45,487 nt of DNA, from contig JABXIV010000058.1 of NCBI GenBank assembly GCA_013372925.1, positions 1-45,487 of the forward strand, given 5' to 3'. The notes under the pieces are model-generated. The model did not search any database. It was not told the DNA's origin and worked only from the letters and a program-made list of their open reading frames with translations. This document shows, in pieces, positions 33,458-41,240 of the stretch; within the stretch, counting starts at the first letter, position 1, and the number at the start of each line of letters is the position of its first letter. The translations under genes and the position numbers were made by a program. Origin of the DNA: Alphaproteobacteria bacterium. Its GTDB lineage: Bacteria > Pseudomonadota > Alphaproteobacteria > Sphingomonadales > Kordiimonadaceae.

Positions 33458-33473
33458 GAAGGGTATTCTTTCG

Positions 33474-34928
33474 CTATTTATCGAGACCGTATTCAGATAC
33501 TTTTCGATACAGCGTTGAACGCCCGATGCCAAGCCTTCGTGCAACTTCAGCCATTTTGCCGTGATATTTCTCGAGCGCCTTGGCGATGATAGCGGCTTCA
33601 AGGTCGTCGAAGCGACGGATGTGGCCATCGCTATCTTCTAGGGAAAGTGTCAAACCCTCAAAGGCTTCCGCTGTTGGCCTGTGGAGAGGGAGGAAAGATT
33701 CTACTGCAGGGGCTGCAATATCTGATGCGGGTTGCAGATGCGGGAAATCGCTTGGTGTCAGCATGTCGCCGTCAGAAAGGATGACAGCCCGGAAAAGGGC
33801 GTTTTGCAATTGCCGGATGTTGCCGGGCCAGTCATAGTTTTCCAACAGTCGCAGCGCATCAGCCGAGATCTGCCTGCGCGGCATATCTTCCATTTCGGCG
33901 ATTTGCGTAAGGAAATGTTCCGTAAGCGCCGGGATGTCGCCCTTGCGGCCCCTCAGGGGGGGCAAATGAATGGGATAAACATTTAGCCGGTAGAACAGGT
34001 CCTCACGAAAGGCACCGTGAGAAACTTGCTCTGCCAAGTTTCGATTCGTTGCCGAAATGATTCTGATATCTACTTTTATGCTTTGACGCCCGCCAACGGG
34101 GTCAACTTCTTTTTCCTGGATCGCGCGCAGAAGTTTCACCTGCACATCAAGGGGCAGTTCGCCAACTTCATCCAGAAAAAGGGTGCCGCCGTCGGCCTCC
34201 TGAAATTTACCGATGCGTTTTTCCGTGGCACCCGTGAAGGAACCTTTTTCATGGCCAAACAGGATGCTTTCAACCAGATTTTCAGGGATGGCACCACAGT
34301 TTACTGCAACAAACGGTGTGCCGGCACGGTCACTGGCATCGTGGATGGCATGGGCGAACACTTCTTTACCCACGCCCGATTCACCTTCGATCAGAACCGG
34401 GATGGCCGCCTTGGCTGCCTTTTTGGCAAGCTCGGTTGCCCGCTGCATGCTATCAGATGTACCGACAAGTCCCTCAAAACCAGCCCCTGCTGCGCGCCCT
34501 GCCATTTGATCCCGCATGGGGCCAATCTCGCCCACGAGGGCGCTGGTCTTTAAAGCCGCTTCAATCGCCGTGCGGATGCGTTCGGCACTAGCGGGTTTAA
34601 CGATAAAATCATTTGCGCCCGCGCGCATTGCATCAACAACCGTACTGATTGAACTGTGCGCTGTTAGCATGATGACAGGCAGCGAGGGCATTTTCGGGCG
34701 AACTGTGTTGAGGACTTCGATGCCGTCCATGCCAGGCATAACGAGATCCAGCAGTACAACATCCACCTTTGGTCCAGCGGTGGACAGCAGCCTTTGAGCG
34801 GCATCCTGACCGCTCATGCATTTTTCAGCCACGTAGCCAGCACGTGTAACAATCCCCTCCAGAAGCGTTATCTGGGTGATTTCATCTTCAACAATCAGTA
34901 CGCGTTCATTCGCCACAATATGCCTCAA
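33474..34928 (-). CDS. NtrC-family sigma-54 response regulator
   Basis: A 484-residue three-domain activator. Receiver at 8-125, with phosphoacceptor Asp61 (VVLLDLVMPG) and Lys111. AAA+ domain at about 152-385: Walker A GESGVGKE (182-189), the sigma-54 contact loop GSFTGA at 229-234 (Ser in place of the usual Ala), Walker B LFLDEVGE and the R-finger region FREDLFYRL. A Fis-type helix-turn-helix closes the protein at about 440-480 (KMAEVARRLGIGRSTLYRKV). It would activate RNA polymerase with sigma-54 once phosphorylated. No histidine kinase is adjacent, so its partner is elsewhere, and the target genes are not identified. murI follows. Confidence 0.93.
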   Translation of the reverse strand: MRHIVANERVLIVEDEITQITLLEGIVTRAGYVAEKCMSGQDAAQRLLSTAGPKVDVVLLDLVMPGMDGIEVLNTVRPKMPSLPVIMLTAHSSISTVVDAMRAGANDFIVKPASAERIRTAIEAALKTSALVGEIGPMRDQMAGRAAGAGFEGLVGTSDSMQRATELAKKAAKAAIPVLIEGESGVGKEVFAHAIHDASDRAGTPFVAVNCGAIPENLVESILFGHEKGSFTGATEKRIGKFQEADGGTLFLDEVGELPLDVQVKLLRAIQEKEVDPVGGRQSIKVDIRIISATNRNLAEQVSHGAFREDLFYRLNVYPIHLPPLRGRKGDIPALTEHFLTQIAEMEDMPRRQISADALRLLENYDWPGNIRQLQNALFRAVILSDGDMLTPSDFPHLQPASDIAAPAVESFLPLHRPTAEAFEGLTLSLEDSDGHIRRFDDLEAAIIAKALEKYHGKMAEVARRLGIGRSTLYRKVSEYGLDK

Positions 34929-35168
34929 CCCTCGAAATTGGACTGTATCATTTCAGGACACTTGTTAACAAATTGGTAATTATAAAATTTTATCGATCAC
35001 TTTCTCTTCACAGGACAATCACAAGAAATAATGTTGCTCACACGCGCAATTGCGCTACCCTTCCATTTCAAGGCTCTGGCAGCTCATAGGGGCAAACCAG
35101 AAAAAAAATCGTTTTAAGTGCTGAAGTGCCTGTGTTTGTTGTCTTTTTAATGTTCAGGAGAACTGCTT
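34929..35168. promoter_or_regulatory. Divergent region between the regulator and pnt operon
   Basis: Promoters for both directions must lie here. TTGTTAACAA at 34962-34971 is a perfect ten-base palindrome in A/T-rich DNA just upstream of the regulator start. I searched for a GG-N10-GC sigma-54 box; CTGGCAGCTCATAGGGGC near 35076 comes close but has the wrong spacing. AGGAG at 35157-35161 serves pntAA. Confidence 0.4.
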
Positions 35169-36299
35169 ATGAAACTGGCGGTCCTTCGGGAACGGCGAGA
35201 CGCGGAGAAGCGCGTGGCAGCCAGCCCCGAAACAGTCAAAAAACTGATCGGCCTCGGATTTGAGGTGATCATAGAAGCAGGTGCCGGAGATGGCGCCTCT
35301 ATTCCAGACGAAGCCTTCAAAGAGGCTGGTGCAACTATTACCAAGGATCTGAAAGCCACGGTCAATGACGCGGATGTTGTTTTCTCCGTGCAGGGGCTGG
35401 AGGCCAAAGATGCCAAGCACGCCAAGAAGGGAGCGGCACTTATGGCCATTCTCAATCCCTTCGTGGAAGGGGACCGGGTGAAGGCCTATGCCGATGCGGG
35501 CTTGATGGCATTTGCAATGGAATTTGTGCCCCGTATCACCAGGGCGCAATCGATGGACGTGCTTTCATCACAGTCCAACCTTGCGGGCTACAAGGCAGTG
35601 CTTGATGGCGCCGCGGAATTTGGCCGCGCCTTCCCGATGATGATGACAGCAGCCGGCACAGTGCCTCCTGCCAAGGTTTTGGTGATGGGCGCTGGTGTTG
35701 CCGGCCTTCAGGCCATTGCAACCGCCAAGCGCCTTGGTGCAATTGTCAGCGCCACTGACGTACGGCCAGCAGCCAAGGAACAGGTGCAAAGCTTGGGCGG
35801 CAAGTTTGTGATGGTTGAAGATGAAGAAACGGCCGCCGCAGAAACCGCTGGTGGCTACGCCAAGGAAATGTCTGACGAATACAAAGCCAAGCAGGCGAAG
35901 TTGATCGCCGAAACACTGGCCAAGCAGGACATGGCGATCACCACAGCCCTTATTCCCGGACGTCCGGCACCAAAGCTGATCACCGAAGAGATGGTGAAAA
36001 GCATGAAGCCCGGTAGCGTGATCGTTGATCTGGCCGTTGAAATGGGCGGGAACTGCGAACTGTCGAAACCCGGTGAAGTGGTGGAAGTTCACGGCGTAAA
36101 AATTGTTGGGCACCGCAATGTGCCGTCACGGCTCGCGGCCGATGCTTCAGCGCTTTATGCTCGTAATCTGGTTCATTTCATTACACCCATGGTGAAAGAG
36201 GGCGCCCTTGCCTTCGATTTCGAAGATGAAATCATCAAGGAATCTCTCGTCACCAAAGACGGCGCCGTTGTGAACGAGCGCCTCAAGGGGGAGAAATAA
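35169..36299 (+). CDS. pntAA: NAD(P) transhydrogenase subunit alpha, part 1
   Basis: A 376-residue soluble subunit (dI) that binds NAD(H). MKLAVLRERRDAEKRVAASP and the alanine dehydrogenase-like fold are typical. KVLVMGAGVAGLQAIATAKRLGA (about 176-198) is the Rossmann nucleotide loop, with VSATDVRP following. With pntAB and pntB it forms the proton-translocating enzyme that makes NADPH from NADH using the proton gradient. The alpha subunit is split in two, as usual in alphaproteobacteria, where Escherichia coli has one long pntA. The start is set by AGGAG seven bases upstream. pntAB starts two bases after the stop. Confidence 0.96.
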   Translation: MKLAVLRERRDAEKRVAASPETVKKLIGLGFEVIIEAGAGDGASIPDEAFKEAGATITKDLKATVNDADVVFSVQGLEAKDAKHAKKGAALMAILNPFVEGDRVKAYADAGLMAFAMEFVPRITRAQSMDVLSSQSNLAGYKAVLDGAAEFGRAFPMMMTAAGTVPPAKVLVMGAGVAGLQAIATAKRLGAIVSATDVRPAAKEQVQSLGGKFVMVEDEETAAAETAGGYAKEMSDEYKAKQAKLIAETLAKQDMAITTALIPGRPAPKLITEEMVKSMKPGSVIVDLAVEMGGNCELSKPGEVVEVHGVKIVGHRNVPSRLAADASALYARNLVHFITPMVKEGALAFDFEDEIIKESLVTKDGAVVNERLKGEK

Positions 36300-36300
36300 G

Positions 36301-36597
36301 ATGCATGACATCATTGTAAATCCGTTTATCCAGCAGTTCTCCGTATTCCTTTTGGCCATCTTTGTTGGCTATTATGTGGTCTGGTCGGTTACACCTGCCC
36401 TGCACACGCCGCTGATGAGCGTTACCAACGCGATATCAAGCGTGATTATTGTGGGCGCGTTGATTGCGGCGGGGCCTGAGGGCGTATCGATCTCCAAAAT
36501 TCTTGGGGCGATTGCCATCGGGCTAGCCGCGGTGAATATCTTCGGCGGCTTCGCTGTGACAGCGCGCATGCTCTCTATGTACAAGAAAAAGAAATAG
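36301..36597 (+). CDS. pntAB: NAD(P) transhydrogenase subunit alpha, part 2
   Basis: A 98-residue inner-membrane subunit with three hydrophobic helices: about residues 10-30, 40-58 and 64-86. VTNAISSVIIVGALIA is the conserved second helix with the asparagine and serine of the proton path, and FGGFAVTARMLSMYKKKK is the typical ending. It forms part of the membrane domain (dII) together with the first half of PntB. It starts two bases after pntAA and ends 12 bases before pntB. Confidence 0.96.
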   Translation: MHDIIVNPFIQQFSVFLLAIFVGYYVVWSVTPALHTPLMSVTNAISSVIIVGALIAAGPEGVSISKILGAIAIGLAAVNIFGGFAVTARMLSMYKKKK

Positions 36598-36609
36598 GGG
36601 GCGGGGCAT

Positions 36610-38031
36610 ATGACACAATTACACGTGGACCTGACGGCCGTTGCCTATTTGGTGGCTGCTGTTCTTTTCATCCTAAGTTTGCGGGGCTTGTCTTCGCCTG
36701 AAACCAGCCGTAAGGGGAATATTTTTGGGATCATCGGCATGACCATTGCCGTGGTGACAACCATTATGAACCCTGAGATTGTTTCCTATGACTGGATCAT
36801 TGGCGCAATCGTTATCGGTGGTGGGATCGGCTTTGTGATCGCGCGCAAGATCGCCATGACCGCCATGCCGCAGCTTGTGGCTGCTTTCCATAGCCTTGTG
36901 GGGTTGGCGGCGGTTCTGGTGGCAGCCAGTGCCTTCCTGAACCCGGTTTCCTTCGGTATCGCCGATGCGCTTGGTCATATCCATACGGCTTCTAAAATTG
37001 AGATGACCCTGGGTATTGCCATTGGCGCGATTACTTTTTCGGGTTCTGTGATTGCCTTTGCCAAGCTGAACGGGAATATGTCCGGCGCGCCAATCATGTT
37101 GCCGGGCAGGCACCTGATCAACATCTTGCTGGCGGCAGGCATCGTTGGCGGCATCGTGATGTTCGTTATGGACCAGAATGCTGAAATTGCAGGCATCCAT
37201 GTTTTCTGGATACTGACAGCGCTCAGCTTCATTATCGGCTTCCTTCTGATCATCCCGATCGGTGGTGCGGATATGCCGGTGGTTGTTTCCATGCTGAACA
37301 GTTATTCCGGCTGGGCAGCAGCGGGCATCGGTTTCACACTTGCAAACACGGCATTGATCGTGACCGGCGCGCTTGTTGGCTCCTCCGGCGCGATCCTCAG
37401 CTACATCATGTGTAAAGGCATGAACCGGTCGTTCATCAGCGTTATCCTTGGCGGTTTCGGTGGTGATGACGCAGCGGCTGGCCCCGGCGGTGCAACTGAA
37501 ACACGGCCTGTGAAGCAGGGCAGCGCCGAAGACGCGGCCTTTATCATGAAGAATGCCTCCAAGGTGATCATCGTGCCGGGGTACGGTATGGCGGTTGCGC
37601 AAGCCCAGCACGCGCTCAAGGAAATGGGCGATATGCTGAAGGATGAAGGTGTGGAAGTGAAATACGCTATTCACCCTGTGGCGGGCCGGATGCCGGGGCA
37701 TATGAACGTGCTGCTGGCGGAAGCCAACGTGCCATATGATGAAGTGTTTGAGCTGGAAGACATCAACAGCGAGTTCGCGCAGGCCGACGTGGCTTTCGTG
37801 ATCGGAGCGAACGATGTAACCAACCCTGCTGCGAAAACCGATCCGCAAAGCCCGATCTTCGGCATGCCAATTCTGGATGTTGAAAAGGCTGGAACGGTTC
37901 TGTTTATCAAGCGGTCAATGGGCAGTGGTTACGCGGGCGTTGAGAACGAACTGTTCTTCCGTGATAACACCATGATGCTGTTTTCTGACGCCAAGAAGAT
38001 GGTGGAAGAAATCGTCAAGAGCTTCCATTAG
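36610..38031 (+). CDS. pntB: NAD(P) transhydrogenase subunit beta
   Basis: A 473-residue subunit with an N-terminal membrane domain (about eight or nine helices, residues 5-265) and a C-terminal NADP(H)-binding domain (dIII, about 290-473). The loop VPGYGMAVAQAQHALKE is the NADP-binding signature; VKYAIHPVAGRMPGHMNVLL and VIGANDVTNPAAKTDP follow as in the family. AFHSLVGLAAVLVAAS carries the membrane His of the proton channel. GGGGGCGGGGC precedes the ATG. A terminator-like hairpin follows the stop. Confidence 0.96.
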   Translation: MTQLHVDLTAVAYLVAAVLFILSLRGLSSPETSRKGNIFGIIGMTIAVVTTIMNPEIVSYDWIIGAIVIGGGIGFVIARKIAMTAMPQLVAAFHSLVGLAAVLVAASAFLNPVSFGIADALGHIHTASKIEMTLGIAIGAITFSGSVIAFAKLNGNMSGAPIMLPGRHLINILLAAGIVGGIVMFVMDQNAEIAGIHVFWILTALSFIIGFLLIIPIGGADMPVVVSMLNSYSGWAAAGIGFTLANTALIVTGALVGSSGAILSYIMCKGMNRSFISVILGGFGGDDAAAGPGGATETRPVKQGSAEDAAFIMKNASKVIIVPGYGMAVAQAQHALKEMGDMLKDEGVEVKYAIHPVAGRMPGHMNVLLAEANVPYDEVFELEDINSEFAQADVAFVIGANDVTNPAAKTDPQSPIFGMPILDVEKAGTVLFIKRSMGSGYAGVENELFFRDNTMMLFSDAKKMVEEIVKSFH

Positions 38032-38055
38032 GTCGATTGGTCAATAGATTAGGGG

Positions 38056-38090
38056 AAGGGTTGCCTCAGGCTTGGGGTGGCCCTTTTTCT
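38056..38090 (+). terminator. Probable terminator of the pnt operon
   Basis: AAGGG pairs with CCCTT, with a broken inner stem, followed by TTTCT. It starts 24 bases after the pntB stop. Confidence 0.6.
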
Positions 38091-38166
38091 TAAACCATCG
38101 TTAAGGTTTGGTTCAGGCTCGGATAGGTAGTGGTTTTGCTGGGATCAAAGAATGAGGAGATATCTC

Positions 38167-38841
38167 ATGGTGGCTAGGTGGAATATTATTCGAGGCGCCC
38201 GCGCGGTGTCTGTCGGGTTGCTTGCAGGGCTGATGAGCCAGGCGGTGGCGGCTGCGGATGTGAAAGTTGAATTTTCAGATTTCCTTGCGGAACGCATGGG
38301 GCGTATCTCGGCGATTGAGAAAGAGCACGAAAAATTCTTCCGTGAATACCGTGCGGAAGGCCGTCGCCAGCCTTCCATCAGTGTTCAGAAGAACAAGAAC
38401 CGTTTTCTGGATGCTGAATGGGGCAATGAACGGCTGGTTGAAGATGTGCGGGCCTATAGCGTGCCCGCGCTAGCCCAGGCGATGATGGAACATGGCATCA
38501 AGGAAGCGAAACCTGATTTTGATGGCAGGATTGTCCTTCATATTGACCGTATGAAGGTGGCGAATTTTTCCCTGAGCGTACTGCGGGCAAGTCGGTCCCA
38601 AATTCGGGGCACTGTTGATGTGTTCGACGCGGCAGGGAATTTGGTGGCAACCCACAAGGTTTCCACAACGCTTTTCCCGAAATATACGCAGTCCAGGAAA
38701 TATCAGGGGCCTGACTATGCCTATCTGGCACCAGCGGCAGGCCTTAGGGTAGGGCCTGTTCTGGCGCAGTTTACGGAGGAAGCGCTTGAGAAGGTTTTCC
38801 CTGGTTATGATGCGCCGAGCGCAATTCTGGTCCGTGGATAA
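38167..38841 (+). CDS. Predicted exported protein, unknown family
   Basis: A 224-residue protein with a clear signal peptide: basic start (MVARWNIIRGAR), hydrophobic core (AVSVGLLAGLMSQAVA) and cleavage probably at AVAA-AD near residue 30. There is no lipobox cysteine, so it should be free in the periplasm or outer-membrane associated. The mature part begins with a charged helix and then beta strands (IVLHIDRMKVANFSLSVL, GTVDVFDAAGNLVATHKV) that read like a small beta-rich domain. The ORF extends to an ATG at 38152, but AGGAG inside that stretch is well placed for the ATG at 38167. I do not recognise the family. It stands alone, with a terminator after it. Confidence 0.7.
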   Translation: MVARWNIIRGARAVSVGLLAGLMSQAVAAADVKVEFSDFLAERMGRISAIEKEHEKFFREYRAEGRRQPSISVQKNKNRFLDAEWGNERLVEDVRAYSVPALAQAMMEHGIKEAKPDFDGRIVLHIDRMKVANFSLSVLRASRSQIRGTVDVFDAAGNLVATHKVSTTLFPKYTQSRKYQGPDYAYLAPAAGLRVGPVLAQFTEEALEKVFPGYDAPSAILVRG

Positions 38842-38873
38842 TCAAAGCAACTTCTGTTTCAACAGATGTAGAA

Positions 38874-38902
38874 AAGCCGCTCCATATGGGGCGGCTTAGT
38901 TT
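38874..38902 (+). terminator. Rho-independent terminator after the exported protein
   Basis: AAGCCGC pairs with GCGGCTT; the ten-base loop itself holds CCATATGG. AGTTTT follows. Confidence 0.75.
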
Positions 38903-39109
38903 TGAGAAGTTAGGGGCGGATGACGAACCAGAGAGTTTAGGGCCAATCATGTTCGCCATCCGCCGGATCGCACCGCTGTCAGGGTCGGTGCTGTGCAGGC
39001 CGAAGCATCCGGGTTCGGTCTGATGCCCATTATGTACCATTAATGCAATTAATAATCAATATTATAAAAGCTAAAATGACACTCCTTGTCTGAGGCGGTT
39101 TATATGTTG
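38903..39109. other. Gap before the DUF1295 gene
   Basis: An 89-codon minus-strand frame at 38771-39040 crosses the terminator and the end of the exported-protein gene. I see no family likeness and leave it uncalled, though a gene remnant is possible. The stretch 39030-39090 is A/T-rich. Nothing else is evident. Confidence 0.3.
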
Positions 39110-39880
39110 TTATGCTTTGTTTTTTGGCGGGCCGGGGAAGAAGGCGTTTGTGCGATTGATATAGTCCGCATACCCAGGGCGACGCTTTTTCAGGCCTCTC
39201 TCCAGAAGCGGCACACCCGACCATTTCATCAAAAGGAAAGTCATCAGTGCAGGGGCAAAAACAAGCGTGATGTCATGGCCGACAAGCCACAGTCCCCACC
39301 ATACACACGCGTCGCCAAAATAATTCGGATGGCGTGTCAGGGCCCAAAGCCCGGTGTTGAGTACTTTGCCCTCATTGTCGGGGTTTGCTTTGAAGCGGGA
39401 AAGTTGCCAGTCGCCAATCCATTCGAAGAAGGCCCCGATGGCCCAAACGGAAGCTCCCAAAATAGTCCATCCATCCGGGCTGGAGGGGGAGGCTGCCAGA
39501 ATGCCGATTACCGGGCTGACAATAATCAGGATTAAAACGCCCTGAAGGCCAAACACGAACCAGAGTGAAAACAGGTGCCGAGCAGCACCAGTGCGACTGC
39601 CCAGAATTTTGACATAGCGTAGGTCTTCACCGTTCCTCAGATAGCGTTTCAATAAGTAGATGGAGAGGCGCAGTCCCCACGCAGTAAGAAGGATAAGCGC
39701 GATTGTTTGTTCCAAGCCAAGCGCGGGTAGGAGCCAGGCAGTCGCACCAGCGGCAACAATGAATCCGGTGCCCCAAAATGCGTCAATGAAGCTTACATGC
39801 CCACGCCATATGCTGATAAGCCACAACAGAACCATCGCCCCAGCAAGGGCAGTAGCCGCAGTGATAAACAGGTCAAACAT
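39110..39880 (-). CDS. DUF1295 (steroid 5-alpha-reductase-like) membrane protein
   Basis: A 256-residue integral membrane protein with six or seven helices. HVSFIDAFWGTGFIVAA, WGLRLSIYLLKRYLRNGED and the C-terminal GLWALTRHPNYFGDACVWWGLWL are the DUF1295 signature, related to steroid 5-alpha-reductases and isoprenylcysteine methyltransferases. The RHPNYFGD block is thought to bind NADPH or the methyl donor in relatives. Substrate unknown; a lipid or sterol-like molecule is likely. It stands alone on the minus strand, divergent from the next gene by 126 bases. Confidence 0.88.
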   Translation of the reverse strand: MFDLFITAATALAGAMVLLWLISIWRGHVSFIDAFWGTGFIVAAGATAWLLPALGLEQTIALILLTAWGLRLSIYLLKRYLRNGEDLRYVKILGSRTGAARHLFSLWFVFGLQGVLILIIVSPVIGILAASPSSPDGWTILGASVWAIGAFFEWIGDWQLSRFKANPDNEGKVLNTGLWALTRHPNYFGDACVWWGLWLVGHDITLVFAPALMTFLLMKWSGVPLLERGLKKRRPGYADYINRTNAFFPGPPKNKA

Positions 39881-40006
39881 TCATACCTCCCCGATAGCGT
39901 TAAAGTGTGTACGAAAAAGATTGCTGAATCGATCAAAATATCGGACTCATTTGTCGTTTGGACCTGCACCATGTATAGGAAGACAGGTCATTCATTAGGA
40001 ACGGGT

Positions 40007-40519
40007 ATGACGGAACAGGCCACCATTATCGATTTCCTGAGCGCCAGCCTGCGAGGGCTGGAAGCATCTGGGCGCGCCATTCTCAGCCCGCATCAGCAGA
40101 AACTTGCTGATGATATCGCCGCGTCTCTGGATCGCGAGTTGGAGGATATGGTCAAGCAACTCGAAGCTGTGGCTTCCTGCCAGCAGGAAGAAGATGACGA
40201 TACACCGGAAGAAGAACTGCCGCCCTTTGAGGCTTTCTGTGCTGGTCTCAAGCGCATAGGGGGCACGTTGCTGCCGCACCTGATGCAGGAATTCGTGAAG
40301 CTTTGTGAGACGCGACAAGTGCCGACTGCGCCATTCAGCTGGATCATCAGGGCACGGGCGGATGCCTTTGTCGCGTATCTTCTGCAAGTGGCGCAGGTGC
40401 ATGGCTTGGCATTCGACGACAGTTTGACAAAAGTGGGCCGGAATGAGCAGATTGCCCTCGCGAACCTGGGGGCAGACCTAAGGGTCGTGATGCAGCGCGA
40501 ACTGGATAAGCTTGACTAG
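40007..40519 (+). CDS. Hypothetical helical protein
   Basis: A 170-residue soluble, acidic, helical protein (MTEQATIIDFLSASLRGLEA). It has an acidic, low-complexity stretch EEDDDTPEEELPP in the middle and no recognisable domain. The ORF extends to 39797, but AGGAACGGGT supports the ATG at 40007, and the upstream part overlaps the divergent gene. Neither signal peptide nor transmembrane segment is present. Function not known; it lies between two unrelated genes. Confidence 0.55.
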   Translation: MTEQATIIDFLSASLRGLEASGRAILSPHQQKLADDIAASLDRELEDMVKQLEAVASCQQEEDDDTPEEELPPFEAFCAGLKRIGGTLLPHLMQEFVKLCETRQVPTAPFSWIIRARADAFVAYLLQVAQVHGLAFDDSLTKVGRNEQIALANLGADLRVVMQRELDKLD

Positions 40520-40600
40520 CAGCACAGAAATCGTTCAGGGAATGTTCAGACATCTCTTGATAGATTAGCCACAAGAGTATGAGGAAAGGTGTACCAAGCA

Positions 40601-41056
40601 ATGAAACAAAAATCCCTGTTCTCTGCGGCGATGATAGCAGCCCTGGCTTTTTCCTTCAGTACCGTTGCCAGCGATGATGAAGGCGACAAGAAAGAACTGA
40701 CGCGCGGCGAGAAACGCCTTGAAAAGATCGAGAGAGACTACGAACCCACCGGCAAAACGCGTTATTGTGTGAACCTGCGGTTCCTGCGTGATTCAAAAAT
40801 TATCGATGACAAGACCATCTTTTTCCATGGCTTGGGAAAAACCGGCTATATGAACCGGATGTCGAACCGTTGCGCACGCTTGGCGCAGGAAGAGCGCTTT
40901 ATGTACAGCACCTCAATTTCCCAATTGTGCAAGGGTGAAATCATCACTGTGCTCGACAGCTTTGGTCGCCAGTGGGGCAGCTGTAGTCTCGGTAAATTCG
41001 AGGAATGGAAAAAGAAAGATAAGGACGACAAAGAGCAGGAAAAAGACGATCAGTAA
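40601..41056 (+). CDS. Secreted cysteine-containing protein (DUF6491-like)
   Basis: A 151-residue exported protein. A signal peptide (MKQKSLFSAAMIAALAFSFSTVA) ends near residue 23. The mature part has four Cys residues and a pattern I associate with DUF6491: RYCVNLRFLRDSKIIDDKT, then a YMNRMSNRCARL block, then LCKGEIITVLDSFG and a last Cys in WGSCSLGKFE. The tail is a lysine and acid-rich repeat (KKKDKDDKEQEKDDQ). The start is at 40601 rather than the GTG at 40589, which would sit on its own ribosome site. Unknown function; the family is common in Gammaproteobacteria and some Alphaproteobacteria. A terminator follows. Confidence 0.65.
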   Translation: MKQKSLFSAAMIAALAFSFSTVASDDEGDKKELTRGEKRLEKIERDYEPTGKTRYCVNLRFLRDSKIIDDKTIFFHGLGKTGYMNRMSNRCARLAQEERFMYSTSISQLCKGEIITVLDSFGRQWGSCSLGKFEEWKKKDKDDKEQEKDDQ

Positions 41057-41103
41057 TCGAGTCTTTCTTAGTATTTCCTTTTAAAACTAAAGTTTATAAA
41101 TAG

Positions 41104-41125
41104 AAGGGGCGGCAGCGCCCCTTTT
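41104..41125 (+). terminator. Rho-independent terminator before the RND genes
   Basis: AAGGGGCG pairs with CGCCCCTT around GCAG, followed by TT. It ends the secreted-protein gene. Confidence 0.85.
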
Positions 41126-41240
41126 GTCATTTTGTCGCAAGCTTCGTGCGTTCCACCGCAATCGAATTTTCTGATATAATGTAACGCTTCATATCTCCTC
41201 GTAACGACATAAATGGATGCGACGCGAGGAAAACCAATCC

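Noticed and set aside
33458-33628. 57-codon N-terminal extension of glutamate racemase
   Set aside because: It overlaps the end of the response regulator gene, and the standard racemase start is the ATG at 33457.
35076-35093. Possible sigma-54 promoter before pntAA (CTGGCAGCTCATAGGGGC)
   Set aside because: The GG to GC spacing is two bases off the needed ten, and the flanking bases do not match.
36673-37848. 391-codon minus-strand frame inside pntB
   Set aside because: Antisense shadow of pntB with the same His- and Asn-rich, domain-free composition.
38771-39040. 89-codon minus-strand frame (MVHNGHQTEPG start)
   Set aside because: It runs across a terminator hairpin and into the antisense of the exported-protein gene; no family likeness was seen. 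A remnant cannot be excluded.
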